Positions 24,174 through 33,924 of a stretch of 64,000 nucleotides of DNA are shown here, piece by piece. The stretch comes from Longimicrobiales bacterium (GTDB lineage Bacteria > Gemmatimonadota > Gemmatimonadetes > Longimicrobiales > Gaopeijiaceae), in contig JANQDZ010000010.1 in the NCBI GenBank assembly GCA_028278645.1, positions 1 through 64,000 of the forward strand, in the 5' to 3' direction. The translations under genes were made by a program, and so were the position numbers. Each line of letters opens with the position of its first letter. Position 1 is the first letter of the stretch. Below the pieces are notes generated by a model. The model was given only the letters and a program-made list of their open reading frames with translations, searched no databases and was not told where the DNA came from.

Positions 24174-27100
24174 CTACTCGGTCTGGGGGCGCAATGAGGG
24201 CGTCCTGAGCTTTTTCTTACCCACTCTTAACACGGGGGCCGCCTCCGGCTCGGGAGCCGTATCGGCCTCTTGTTCCGCGTCGAACCCCGGAGCACCGGCC
24301 TCCTCGACCTCCGCAGACGTGTCGAGCCCTTCCGGTTCGACCTCATCCCCCTCCCCATGCTGTGAGGTGTAGTGCCTCCGGAAGAACGCCGTGAAGTCGT
24401 CCACCAAAGAGTACATTACCGGGACCAGAATCAGCGTCAGGAACGTGGCGAACATGATTCCCACGATGACCGCCACGGCCATGGAGCCCCACCATGCGGC
24501 CTGGTCACCGCCCCAATACAGCTCCGGCGTCAGCGACCCGTAGAGGCCGAAGAAGTCGAAGTTCAGCCCAATGGCCAGTGGAACGAGGCCCAGGGCTGTC
24601 GTTGTGGCCGTCAGGATCACCGGCCGGAATCTCGTCTTGCCCCCCTGGACCAGTGCCTTCCTCCGGTCCATTCCGTCCCGCTCCCGGAGGACGTCGATAT
24701 AGTCGATCAGCACGATGGCGTTGTTCACTACGATCCCCGCCAGCGAGATGATTCCCAGCCCGGTCATGATGATGACGAAGGGCATGTTGAACACCATCAG
24801 GCCCGCCAGGACCCCCACGGTGGACATCACCACGGAACTCAGGATGATGACCGGCTTCACGATGGAGTTGAACTGGGAGATCAGAATGAACCCCATCAGC
24901 GCAAGTGCCATCATGAACGCCGTGGACAGGAACTCGCTGGCCTCGTCCTGTTCCTCGGTCTCTCCGGTGTATTGAACCGTATATCCCGGCGGAAGCGAAG
25001 CCTCAAAACCGGCCAACACGGCCTGGACCTCGGCCAGGGTGGCGTTGCTATTGTAGCCGCTGGCCACGTCGGAGCTGACCGTAGCGACCCGGACCATATC
25101 CTTCCGCCGGATGGATCCCAGGCCTTCCCCGACCTCCCAGTCCGCCACCGACACCAGGGGCACCTGGGTGTCCTCATCCATGACAGTCAGGTCCTTCAAA
25201 GCGTTGAGCTCGTTCCGGAACTCAGGGGCGAGGCGGACGATGATGTCGTACTCGTCGTTTCCGGTCCGGTACTTACCGGCCTCGATCCCGTTGATGGCAC
25301 CCCGGACCGCCATGGCCACCTGGGAGGTCGAGAGGCCATATAGGGCCGCCTTCTCTCGGTCCACCAGGACCGACAGCTCGGGGCGTGCCTCGTTCAGGTC
25401 ACTATCCAGACCCACGAGCTTGGGATAAACGGGGTCCCCCTCCAGAATCTGGATCACTTCCTCAGAGAGGGTCTCCAGAACCGCAGGGTCCTCCCCGATG
25501 ATCTCGATATTCACCGGGGCCCCGGTGGGGGCTCCCTCCGTCAGCTTGTCGACGGTGATGTCCACTCCGGCCAACTCTTTACCTACGGTCTCCTGCATTT
25601 GAGCCAGGGTTTCGAACGCGTCGAACTCCCGGTCCTGGAAGTCCACAAAAGAGATATTCACGCGGCCGGCCTCCGGCCCGCCCGGCCCCTCTTCCATGAA
25701 GTTCCCGCCCCCGGCACCCACCGTGGTCACCACGGATTCCGCGTCGGCCATGCCATCGAAGTGCTGCACCTGCTCTTCCAAGACTCCAGCTATCCGGTTG
25801 GTGACTTCGGCTCTGGTTCCCACCGGCCCGTCTACATCCACCCAGAGCTGCCTCGGCGGGATGCTCTCAGGAAAGAACTCGACCCCGTTGTTGAAGGCAC
25901 CGAAGAGCATGACGGTTCCGACGAGAGCTCCAGCGGCGATGGCCAGGACGGCCGGTCGATGCTCCAGAGCCCACCAGAGCTGTTTCTCGTACGCTCGGAT
26001 CCAGTTGGGGATCGCCTTTTCCTGGAACCAGTCTTCCAGCTTGTGGAGCACCGTCCGATGGGCCCCGAACGCCAGGGCCGCGGTCAAGACGAAGAGGACA
26101 GCGGTGAGCCAGTTGATCCCTGCTACGATGAAGATGAAGAGGCCGGCCAACCCGATCATGGTCCTCTTCGCAATCTTCGTGAGAGGCTTCTTCGGAGCCT
26201 CGTCCAGCCGGATGAAGAGGCTGCACAACGTAGGGATAATGATCACCGCAACGAAGAGAGAACTTGAGAGGGTGATGATGAGGGTCAGGGGCAGGTACCC
26301 CATGAAGTCCCCGATCATCCCTGGCCAGAACAGGAGCGGAGCGAACGCCGCCAACGTCGTCATGGTCGCGGCGATGACCGGCATCGCAACCTCACCGGTG
26401 GCCTTCTTGGACGCCGTGACCCGGTCCCAGCCTTCCTCCAAATACCGGTAGATGTTCTCCACGATGACGATGGCGTTATCCACCAACATCCCCAGCGCCA
26501 AAATCAGGGAAAAGAGCACGATCATGTTCATGCTCACTCCCAGTGCTCCCAGCACCAGGAAGGAGAGGAACATGGAGGTCGGGATGGACAACGCCACGAA
26601 GATCGACGTCCTCACACCCAGGACAAAGAACAACACGCCGATGATCAGGAGGAGTCCGGAGATGACGTTGTTCTCCAAACTGCTCACCATCATCCTGATG
26701 TCTTTGGACTGATCCGAGGTGATCTTCACCACCGTGGAGGGCGGGAAGACGGCTTCCATCTCGTCGATGGCGGCCTTCACGGCCTCCGAAGTCTCGATGA
26801 TGTTCTCACCGGTCCGCTTCACGATGTCCAGCGTCACGACGGGGTTCCCATCCAGTCTGGCATACGTCTCCCGCTCGGCAAACCCGAATTCCACCGTGGC
26901 TACGTCCCGAACGTAAACCGGCCGCCCCTCTTCGGTGGTGACCACCAGGTCCTCGATGAGGGTCGGATCCTCGAACTCACCATCGATCCGGACCAGGTAC
27001 TTAAACGCCCCAACGTCGATGGTCCCGCCCGGGATGTTCACGTTCTCGGTCTGGACAGCCACGATGACGTCGTCGATGGACAGCCCGTAGAACTTCAGCT

Positions 27101-27743
27101 TGGCCAAATCGACGTCGACCTTCACTTCCCGTTCCAATCCGCCCCGCAGGTCGGCTCGGAGAACGGACGGAATCTGCTCCAGCCGATCTTGGAGGTCCTC
27201 CCCGATCTCCTTCAGGCGAACCAGCCCGTACTCACCGGACAGGTTCACCTGCATGATGGGGACCTCCGAGAAGTTGAACTCCATGATGGAGGGATCTTCG
27301 GCGTCCTCCGGAAGCTCCGGCTTCGCCAGGTCCACCTTCTCTCGGACCTTTTGCAGGGCTTCGTCCAGGTCCACCGTGGTTTCGAACTCCGCCACCACGC
27401 TCGAATAGCCCTCCACCGAAGTGGATGTGAGCTCCTTGATGTCACCGATGGTGTTCAGCTCGTCCTCGATGGGCCGGGTTACCAGCGTCTCGATATCGGA
27501 CGGGGAGACACCAGGGTACACGGTGCTCACGGCGATCATGGGGATCTCCAGCTCCGGGAAGGATTCTTTTGGAATCCGCCCGTAGGTGATAATCCCGGCG
27601 ATGGCCACGATGATGAATAGAAGGATCACGCTGGTGCTGTGATCGATCGCGAAAGAAGTCAGGCGGAACTCTTTGAACTCCTTGAGCTCCTCCTCCGTCT
27701 TCGGAGGGGCCTTCCCTCTCCCGTTCTCCGGTTGCTTGATCAT
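24174..27743 (-). CDS. RND efflux pump permease (AcrB/HAE1-like)
   Basis: 1189 residues. It has the RND layout: helix 1 near 28-48, a first large periplasmic loop, helices 2-6, a second periplasmic loop, helices 8-12. Recognisable parts include VSTVYPGVSPSDIETLVTRPIE, the helix-4 region MLVDNAIVIVENIYR with the proton-relay Asp, and GIISLAGIVVNNAIVLIDYI. Two features are unusual against E. coli AcrB: an extra hydrophobic pair in the middle (about 520-560) and an acidic cytoplasmic C-terminal tail of about 70 residues. Gene order TetR-TolC-adaptor-RND supports a complete tripartite pump. Confidence 0.93.
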   Translation of the reverse strand: MIKQPENGRGKAPPKTEEELKEFKEFRLTSFAIDHSTSVILLFIIVAIAGIITYGRIPKESFPELEIPMIAVSTVYPGVSPSDIETLVTRPIEDELNTIGDIKELTSTSVEGYSSVVAEFETTVDLDEALQKVREKVDLAKPELPEDAEDPSIMEFNFSEVPIMQVNLSGEYGLVRLKEIGEDLQDRLEQIPSVLRADLRGGLEREVKVDVDLAKLKFYGLSIDDVIVAVQTENVNIPGGTIDVGAFKYLVRIDGEFEDPTLIEDLVVTTEEGRPVYVRDVATVEFGFAERETYARLDGNPVVTLDIVKRTGENIIETSEAVKAAIDEMEAVFPPSTVVKITSDQSKDIRMMVSSLENNVISGLLLIIGVLFFVLGVRTSIFVALSIPTSMFLSFLVLGALGVSMNMIVLFSLILALGMLVDNAIVIVENIYRYLEEGWDRVTASKKATGEVAMPVIAATMTTLAAFAPLLFWPGMIGDFMGYLPLTLIITLSSSLFVAVIIIPTLCSLFIRLDEAPKKPLTKIAKRTMIGLAGLFIFIVAGINWLTAVLFVLTAALAFGAHRTVLHKLEDWFQEKAIPNWIRAYEKQLWWALEHRPAVLAIAAGALVGTVMLFGAFNNGVEFFPESIPPRQLWVDVDGPVGTRAEVTNRIAGVLEEQVQHFDGMADAESVVTTVGAGGGNFMEEGPGGPEAGRVNISFVDFQDREFDAFETLAQMQETVGKELAGVDITVDKLTEGAPTGAPVNIEIIGEDPAVLETLSEEVIQILEGDPVYPKLVGLDSDLNEARPELSVLVDREKAALYGLSTSQVAMAVRGAINGIEAGKYRTGNDEYDIIVRLAPEFRNELNALKDLTVMDEDTQVPLVSVADWEVGEGLGSIRRKDMVRVATVSSDVASGYNSNATLAEVQAVLAGFEASLPPGYTVQYTGETEEQDEASEFLSTAFMMALALMGFILISQFNSIVKPVIILSSVVMSTVGVLAGLMVFNMPFVIIMTGLGIISLAGIVVNNAIVLIDYIDVLRERDGMDRRKALVQGGKTRFRPVILTATTTALGLVPLAIGLNFDFFGLYGSLTPELYWGGDQAAWWGSMAVAVIVGIMFATFLTLILVPVMYSLVDDFTAFFRRHYTSQHGEGDEVEPEGLDTSAEVEEAGAPGFDAEQEADTAPEPEAAPVLRVGKKKLRTPSLRPQTE

Positions 27744-27751
27744 GGTTTCCC

Positions 27752-28951
27752 CTATCTTCCCGCTACCACGGTGACCCGGTCGCCGGCGGCCACTGTTTGC
27801 TGGCCTACGACGATGAGTCTGTCACCGGCCTCGATCCCCGATAGGACCACGACCTCGTTCTGTTGTGCCGGGCCCAGCTCCACGGGATTGGATCGAACCA
27901 TGTCGGCTCCGTTTTCTGCTTCCACCGTGAAGACCACGTACCCGTCCTCCACCCGGACCAGCGCCTCCTGGGGAACCACCATGGCCTCCTCCAGGATCCT
28001 CCGGACCATATCTACGTTCGCCACCATCTCCGGCTTGATCATGCCCCCGGGGTTCGGGAGTCTGAGCTCCACCGGGAAGGTGCGGTTTCGAGGGTTCACC
28101 ACAGCACCCACATACGAGATCTGGCCCTCGAAGACCTGATCGGGGAGCACGTCGAAGGTGACCGTAGCCCCCGTCCCCGTTCGGACATCGGTGGCGTACC
28201 GCTCGGGGACCCCTCCGGTGACCTTCACGGGATCCGTGTCCACGATTCGGGCGACAGGGGTCCCAGCACCCACCATGGTCCCTACCTCGACCTGACGGCT
28301 GTCCAGGATCCCGGATATGGGAGCCCGGATGACGGTCCGAGCTAAGCGCTCTTCTAGGAGGTTGAGGTTGGCGGCAGCCTGCTCCGCCGCGTACTTGGCC
28401 TCCAAGTAGGCCAATTCCGACCCGACCTGGTCCTCTTCGTAGAGCCGCTTCCGCCGGTCCCAGGTTTCCTGAGCGAGGGTGGCCAGGGCCCTGGCCTGTT
28501 CCACCTGAGAAGAAAGGAGGTCGTCGTCCAACCGGAAGATTGCCTGCCCTTCCTGAACCCACCGACCCTTGTCCACCACGATCTCCCGAATGACGCCGCT
28601 CTCTTCGGCGGAGATTACGACGTCCTTGTCCGCCTGGACCGTCCCTGTCAGGCGGATCGTCTCGGTGAACGTTGTTGTGGCGACTTTTTCCACCTCCACG
28701 TTCAGGATGCGGGTGTACCCTTCTTCTCCCGCGGCTCCCTCGGCTTGAGCTCCGCCGCAGCCGAGCGAAAAAACCGTGAGGAATACGAGGGCGCCAAGGA
28801 GGGCGATCCTCATGAGACCGAATCGACCCCGGGTCTGGTCCGCCTGGATTTGGTCCTTCGAATGCCTCGTGTATCCCGTCATCTCTCTATTCCGATCGTG
28901 TGTTCTTTGGGTCTGAATACTCATTTCAGTCATTTCGCGCAGGCTTCTCAT
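27752..28951 (-). CDS. RND efflux periplasmic adaptor lipoprotein
   Basis: 399 residues of the membrane-fusion type: lipoyl halves around a helical hairpin (about 145-215) and a C-terminal beta-barrel. A lipobox FSLGCGG near residue 64 indicates lipid anchoring. ATG 28951 has GGAGGGG upstream and overlaps the TolC stop by ATGA, but implies a long N-region before the signal helix. An internal ATG at 28813 (MRIALLGALVF) would give a standard lipoprotein signal but has no clear ribosome site. It is 8 bases upstream of the RND gene. Confidence 0.9.
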   Translation of the reverse strand: MRSLREMTEMSIQTQRTHDRNREMTGYTRHSKDQIQADQTRGRFGLMRIALLGALVFLTVFSLGCGGAQAEGAAGEEGYTRILNVEVEKVATTTFTETIRLTGTVQADKDVVISAEESGVIREIVVDKGRWVQEGQAIFRLDDDLLSSQVEQARALATLAQETWDRRKRLYEEDQVGSELAYLEAKYAAEQAAANLNLLEERLARTVIRAPISGILDSRQVEVGTMVGAGTPVARIVDTDPVKVTGGVPERYATDVRTGTGATVTFDVLPDQVFEGQISYVGAVVNPRNRTFPVELRLPNPGGMIKPEMVANVDMVRRILEEAMVVPQEALVRVEDGYVVFTVEAENGADMVRSNPVELGPAQQNEVVVLSGIEAGDRLIVVGQQTVAAGDRVTVVAGR

Positions 28952-30465
28952 GAGACGCCCCTCCGGTCCAGAAGCTCACCGACCATCGGCACCTCTCCCA
29001 CGGCCTCATCCAGCTGGGCCTGGTACACCAGGAAGTCGTATACGGCCTGAGCATAGTTGAACTCGCTCTGACGAAGAGCCACTTCGGCGTCCCTCTGCTC
29101 AAGCTCACTGCTCAACCCCTCCCGGTACTGGGCCCGGGCGATCTCGAATCCCCGGCGCGCCTGTTCCACCGCCAACTGCTGGCCACGGGCCCGGTCCAAT
29201 GCCTCTTCGGCCAGCTCCCGGACCGACTTCACCTGCCCCTCTGCCTGAAGCCGGGTGAGGGCCGTCTGGTTCCTCGCCTGGTTCAGCAAGGCTCGCTTCT
29301 GGTCGATGCGGGATTTGCGGCTGAAACCGGTAAACACCGGAAGTGAGACCGACACCCCCACCCACTTCGAGGTAGCCCGCGTCAGCTCGTCCCCGAAGAA
29401 GTTCGGGGCACCATCCTGCTGTGCGTTGATGGAGTAGTTCCCGAAGAAGGAGATCTTGGGCAGGAATTCCACCTGTTCCGCCCTCATCTCCGCCGTCCGG
29501 AGTTTCTCCATCAGCTCCATTTGCTTCAGGTCGGACCGGCCTTCCATGGCTATTTCCAAAACCTCGTCCATGCCCGTCGTCAAGGCCAGGTCCAGGCGAC
29601 CGAGGTTCAGGATTTCACGGTTCGCCTCGTTGTTCCCTTCAATCCTCTCCAGGTCCATGGCTGCGAGGGAGCCTGTCACCCGAAGGCTTTCCATCTGCTC
29701 CAGGTTCAATTCGATGGCCAACTGCCTTCGAGCCTGGGTGACGGCGTTGTCGGCCCGCCGGAGGTTCGGCTCCAGGTTGGCCAACTCCACTTCCAACCTG
29801 AGCACGTCGTAATCCGAAGCGAGACCGGCACGGTTCAGGGAGCGGGTCTCGTCCAACGATTGGCGGACTCGGTCCACCGATTCCGTGATGAGGCGGGAAT
29901 CCTCCTGTGCCAGAAGGAGCCCGTAGTAGGCCAACCGGACCCTGGTCACCAGCGCTTGGGCCCGACCCCGTACCACCTCCTCCTGGAGGCCCTTGTACCT
30001 GGCCGCCGCGCCCACACCGATGAAGGCTCCGCCCTCAAAGATCGGCTGGTCCAGCACCACGCTTGTGGCCCAAGCATTGTCTGCACCGAACCGGACCGGG
30101 CAGAACTCTCCAGGTTCCTCAGGAGGGCAGAAATTTTTGGGGAGGAATGACACGGCTGGAGCGATGTTCCGGGTATAGCTCCCGGAGAAATCGACTCGGG
30201 GCATCACATTGCTCCAGGCCTCCGAAACCCTTTCGTTCGCCTCCTCCAGCGTCAGGAAGGCGTCTTGAATATCGAGACTCTGGTTCAGCGCGGTCTCGAT
30301 GGCCTCTCGCATGGAAAAAGTCACGATCTCGGGGGCGGATTCTGCCACCCCGGGCCCTTCGGGGGCGGACGCGCCACTCCCCGATTCGGCCCGGGGCTGG
30401 GCACTCAACGCAGCCCATGGCCCGAGGAGGAGGAGGATCAGTAGGGTCTTGGCTTCTATCTTCAT
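28948..30465 (-). CDS. TolC-family outer-membrane channel
   Basis: 505 residues. A signal peptide ends around ALSAQ (about residue 22); two OEP repeats with long coiled-coil helices follow. A small loop near residues 109-120 has two cysteines (FCPPEEPGEFC). It probably forms the outer-membrane exit duct of the RND pump encoded downstream. It starts 24 bases after the TetR gene and overlaps the adaptor gene. Confidence 0.9.
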   Translation of the reverse strand: MKIEAKTLLILLLLGPWAALSAQPRAESGSGASAPEGPGVAESAPEIVTFSMREAIETALNQSLDIQDAFLTLEEANERVSEAWSNVMPRVDFSGSYTRNIAPAVSFLPKNFCPPEEPGEFCPVRFGADNAWATSVVLDQPIFEGGAFIGVGAAARYKGLQEEVVRGRAQALVTRVRLAYYGLLLAQEDSRLITESVDRVRQSLDETRSLNRAGLASDYDVLRLEVELANLEPNLRRADNAVTQARRQLAIELNLEQMESLRVTGSLAAMDLERIEGNNEANREILNLGRLDLALTTGMDEVLEIAMEGRSDLKQMELMEKLRTAEMRAEQVEFLPKISFFGNYSINAQQDGAPNFFGDELTRATSKWVGVSVSLPVFTGFSRKSRIDQKRALLNQARNQTALTRLQAEGQVKSVRELAEEALDRARGQQLAVEQARRGFEIARAQYREGLSSELEQRDAEVALRQSEFNYAQAVYDFLVYQAQLDEAVGEVPMVGELLDRRGVS

Positions 30466-30489
30466 CGTGTCGGCTCTTTTTTGTTTTCT

Positions 30490-31134
30490 TTACGCCGTTA
30501 ACGTTTCCATACGCCTTACTTCTCGGATCTTCTCGACCACCTCTTCGAAGGCATCGGTGCCCAAGCCTCTCATCACGCGGAAGAAGGATTCCGTCATCAG
30601 GACCCGGAACTCCGCCTCCGATTCGACCGGGAGAAGCCCCCGGTGGTAAATGGAGATGAGCCCGTGGGCATGACCCCAAAGGGTGTTGGACACCTCGTAC
30701 GGATCGCCCTCTTTCAGGTATCCAGCGTCCATCATCTCTCTAACCCGGTCTGTCCAGAACTGACCGATGGCGCAGGCCTGATCCGCCAAAGGCGATTCGA
30801 CGGTGTCCGCTCCAAGAAGCTCCCTCGGCAAATAGATGATCTCGTACAGGGCCGGCTGCTCCATTGCGAAGTCGAAGTAACTCTTCCCAGCCAGGGTGAA
30901 CCGGTCGATCGGGGTCCGGCCCTCCAGGGCCCGATAGAGGTACTGGGTGAATTGCCGATAAGCCTCGGCCACAACATCCTGAATGACCTCTTCCTTACTT
31001 TCGTAATAGCGATACAGGGCCGGTGCGGTGCAGCCGACACACTTCGCCAGCTTCCGCATGGAAAAACCCTCGATCCCATCCGAGAGGTAGAGGTCGCAGG
31101 CACACTTGATGATCTGTTCCCTTTGAATGCTCAT
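30490..31134 (-). CDS. TetR/AcrR-family transcriptional repressor
   Basis: 214 residues. The N-terminal helix-turn-helix is clear: DGIEGFSMRKLAKCVGCTAPALYRYYESKEEVI (residues about 19-52). The larger C-terminal ligand domain has WHG-type features. It is the first gene of the TolC/adaptor/RND operon and most likely represses it and itself. The start codon is directly preceded by an operator-like dyad, with no Shine-Dalgarno sequence visible. Confidence 0.92.
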   Translation of the reverse strand: MSIQREQIIKCACDLYLSDGIEGFSMRKLAKCVGCTAPALYRYYESKEEVIQDVVAEAYRQFTQYLYRALEGRTPIDRFTLAGKSYFDFAMEQPALYEIIYLPRELLGADTVESPLADQACAIGQFWTDRVREMMDAGYLKEGDPYEVSNTLWGHAHGLISIYHRGLLPVESEAEFRVLMTESFFRVMRGLGTDAFEEVVEKIREVRRMETLTA

Positions 31135-31136
31135 AG

Positions 31137-31153
31137 TGTTAACAACGTAAACA
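31137..31153. promoter_or_regulatory. Probable TetR operator
   Basis: TGTTAACAACGTAAACA is an imperfect 17-bp dyad (arms TGTTAAC and GTAAACA, one mismatch), 3 bases upstream of the tetR start. TetR-family proteins typically bind 15-19 bp palindromes at their own promoters. Assignment to this regulator is inference from position. Confidence 0.65.
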
Positions 31154-31203
31154 GGCCGGGGAAGGTTTCAAGGGATTACAAGGCTTCTCGATTTGTTACA
31201 TGT

Positions 31204-31272
31204 TTAGACCACTTGGTCGATACACACGATTCAGGCCCGAGAATACAAGTGTTTCCGGGTTAGACCACCTGG
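31204..31272. repeat. Two operator-like direct repeats upstream of the metalloprotease
   Basis: TTAGACCACTTGG (31204-31216) and TTAGACCACCTGG (31260-31272) differ at one base and are 56 bases apart, start to start. The first extends into a perfect dyad, GACCA-CT-TGGTC (31207-31218). They lie in the divergent tetR/metalloprotease region, 140-200 bases before the metalloprotease start. Confidence 0.5.
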
Positions 31273-31410
31273 GCCAGATTTCCGGGGTACCAGAGCTGGG
31301 TCTTCCGCCGTTCGCTGCCAACGCCCAGTTTGCCGAAACCAACACGCCGGATCCGATCCACCTGATTGCGAGCCATCTGGGTCCAACCCGATCAACGCGG
31401 GAGCCGAATC

Positions 31411-33840
31411 ATGCAGCGGATTTCCACCTACCCATTCCTCATCCTTTTTGCTTTGGCACCTCTCGCCGGATGCGCAGGGGGGCCTTCAGCCGTGGCAGCG
31501 CCAGGTCCGGAAGGGGACAGGGACGCCCCGGGGTCGGCGGAAGAAGGGGGGATGAAGGCCTATTCCGACGTCATCTCCTCTTCGGCCGTTACCGATGACG
31601 GCGTTTTTAAGGTCCACACCGACGGAGACGACCTCTTTTTCGAAATCCCCCTGCCCCTCCTTGGCAGGGAGATGGTCCTCCAGTCCCGTATCGCAAAGAC
31701 GGCGAATGGAGTGGGGTTTGGAGGAAGTCAGTCGGATTTCTCGGTAGTGGCTTGGGAGAGGATGGGCGACAGGATTCTCTTCCGGCGAATGAATTATGAG
31801 AACATCGCCCACGAAGCAGAACCGATTTCCCGGGCCGTCGAGAGCTCGAACTTCGAGCCGATCCTCGCCGTCTTTGACATCGAGGCACTTTCTCCCGACT
31901 CGGGGGCGGTGGTCATCGAGGTGTCCGACCTCTTCACGTCGGATGTGCCCCTGCTAGGCTTACAGAAGAGCCGCCGGGAGCAGTTCGGTGTCCGGAGAGT
32001 GGATTCCGACCGGACCTTTCTGCTTTGGACCAAGAGTTTCCCCATCAACGTGGAAGTTCGGCGAGTCCTCACCTACGAAGCGACGGATCCCCCTTCCGAC
32101 AGCCCTACCAACACCATCTCGCTGGAGATGAACCATTCCATGGTCCTCCTGCCCGAGGAGCCCATGCAACCCCGAATCTGGGACGAGCGGGTCGGCTTCT
32201 TCTCGGTTCAGCAGACGGACTTCGGACTGGACAACCAGAGGGCCGAGACCCGCCGGTACATCACACGGTGGCGTTTGGAGCCATCGGATACGGCGGCCTT
32301 CCGGAGGGGCGAGTTGGTGGACCCGGTCAAGCCCATCGTCTACTACATCGATCCGGCTACTCCGGAGAAGTGGCGCCCCTATCTCAAGCAGGGGATCGAG
32401 GATTGGCAGGAGGCATTCGAGACAGCTGGATTCAGCAACGCCATCATCGCCAAAGACCCTCCGACCCCTGAGGAAGATCCGGACTTCAGCCCGGAAGACG
32501 CACGGTATTCCGTGATTCGATATCTGGCCTCGACGGTCCAGAATGCCTCCGGGCCCCACATCCACGATCCAAGGTCAGGGGAGATCCTGGAGAGTGACAT
32601 CCAGTGGTACCACAACGTCATGAACCTGGTCAGGAACTGGTACTTCGTTCAAACCGCCGCGGCGAACCCCAGCGCCAGGGGCGTTGAGTTCGACGACGAT
32701 GTCATGGGCGAGTTGATCCGATTCGTGTCGTCCCACGAGGTGGGGCATACGCTGGGACTACCGCACAACATGAAATCCTCGGCCATGTGGCCAGTGGATT
32801 CCCTCCGGACCGACTTCGTGTGCCGAAACGGTACGGCCACCACAATCATGGACTACGCCAGGTTCAACTACGTGGCCCAACCGGGGGACGACACCTGCTA
32901 CAATCCCAAGATCGGGCCTTACGATCTCTACAACATCGAGTGGGGTTACCGGCCCATCTTGGACGCCATGAGCGCCGAGGAAGAGCTCCCGACCCTCCGA
33001 GAGTGGATCCTCGAAAAGGCCAACGATCCTACCTACCGATTCGGTGACGGGAGCCGGACCGACCCGACTTCCCTTTCAGAGGCTTTGGGAGACGACGCTA
33101 TACGAGCGTCGGACTTTGGAGTCGAGAATCTCAAGCTTACGGTGGCGAACCTGAGGGACTGGGCCGGAGAGTTCGGGAAGGATTACAGCCAGATCGCCGA
33201 ACTCTACAACGCAATTATCGGCCAATGGAACCTCTACGTCGGCCACGTCGTCACCAACATTGGGGGTGTGGTCTGGACACGGAAGGATCAGAGCCAGACT
33301 GGCACTCCCTACGTTCCCGTCCCGGAGGCCACCCAGCGGAGAGCCATGGACTACCTGGACCGTCAAGTCTTCCAGACACCACACTGGATGCTGGATCGGG
33401 CCCTTCTGTACCGGATCCAGGACTCTGGTAGCCAAGACCGGATCCAGCAGCTCCAGGCTGGTGCCCTCACCCGGGTTCTTGATGTGGACCGCATGAAACG
33501 ACTCATCGAGGATGAAGCCTTCCGGGGCGACCTGGCGTACAGCTTGCCCGAGATGTTGGAAGAGCTCCGTGGGTCGGTTTGGGCCGAGCTACGGACGGGA
33601 GGGGAGATCGATTCCTATCGCCGGAACCTCCAGAGGGCTTATGTGGCCAGGGTTGGGGCGGTCATGGAGGACGAGGCGGCCATCCCCACGGACATCGTAC
33701 CCTACCTCAGAGGGGAGCTGGAGCAGGTAAAGAGGCAAATCCAAACAGGGATCATGCTGAGAGGAGCCCCCACGTCCACGAGACTCCATCTCCAGGACGT
33801 GGTGCAGAGGATCGACGAGATTCTGGATCCGGGAACCTGA
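31411..33840 (+). CDS. Secreted zinc metalloprotease lipoprotein (DUF5117/DUF4953 type)
   Basis: 809 residues. The signal peptide ends in lipobox LAGCAGG. The body matches the large zinc-dependent metalloproteases described by DUF5117/DUF4953, with the extended zinc motif HEVGHTLGLPHN near residue 442 (third ligand His in the HN pair) and a downstream Met-turn-like AMWPVDS segment. ATG 31411 has GGGAG upstream; an earlier ATG would precede the signal peptide with an unrelated leader. Probably digests proteins outside the cell or in the periplasm. A terminator follows. Confidence 0.88.
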   Translation: MQRISTYPFLILFALAPLAGCAGGPSAVAAPGPEGDRDAPGSAEEGGMKAYSDVISSSAVTDDGVFKVHTDGDDLFFEIPLPLLGREMVLQSRIAKTANGVGFGGSQSDFSVVAWERMGDRILFRRMNYENIAHEAEPISRAVESSNFEPILAVFDIEALSPDSGAVVIEVSDLFTSDVPLLGLQKSRREQFGVRRVDSDRTFLLWTKSFPINVEVRRVLTYEATDPPSDSPTNTISLEMNHSMVLLPEEPMQPRIWDERVGFFSVQQTDFGLDNQRAETRRYITRWRLEPSDTAAFRRGELVDPVKPIVYYIDPATPEKWRPYLKQGIEDWQEAFETAGFSNAIIAKDPPTPEEDPDFSPEDARYSVIRYLASTVQNASGPHIHDPRSGEILESDIQWYHNVMNLVRNWYFVQTAAANPSARGVEFDDDVMGELIRFVSSHEVGHTLGLPHNMKSSAMWPVDSLRTDFVCRNGTATTIMDYARFNYVAQPGDDTCYNPKIGPYDLYNIEWGYRPILDAMSAEEELPTLREWILEKANDPTYRFGDGSRTDPTSLSEALGDDAIRASDFGVENLKLTVANLRDWAGEFGKDYSQIAELYNAIIGQWNLYVGHVVTNIGGVVWTRKDQSQTGTPYVPVPEATQRRAMDYLDRQVFQTPHWMLDRALLYRIQDSGSQDRIQQLQAGALTRVLDVDRMKRLIEDEAFRGDLAYSLPEMLEELRGSVWAELRTGGEIDSYRRNLQRAYVARVGAVMEDEAAIPTDIVPYLRGELEQVKRQIQTGIMLRGAPTSTRLHLQDVVQRIDEILDPGT

Positions 33841-33884
33841 TGGGATGGGGGTCGGGCCGGCGTCCGGCACCCTCAGTTTCACGA

Positions 33885-33924
33885 AAAGGCGCCGATCCCC
33901 ATTTTGGGAGAGGCGCCTTCTTTT
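33885..33924. terminator. Terminator after the metalloprotease
   Basis: Arms AAGGCGCC (33886-33893) and GGCGCCTT (33912-33919) are perfect, followed by CTTTTCT on the plus strand. An A-rich run before the first arm means it may also serve the convergent EamA gene. Confidence 0.85.

Noticed and set aside
24372-25343. Plus-strand open frame of 323 codons
   Set aside because: Antisense shadow of the RND permease; His/Asp/Gln-rich translation typical of such shadows.
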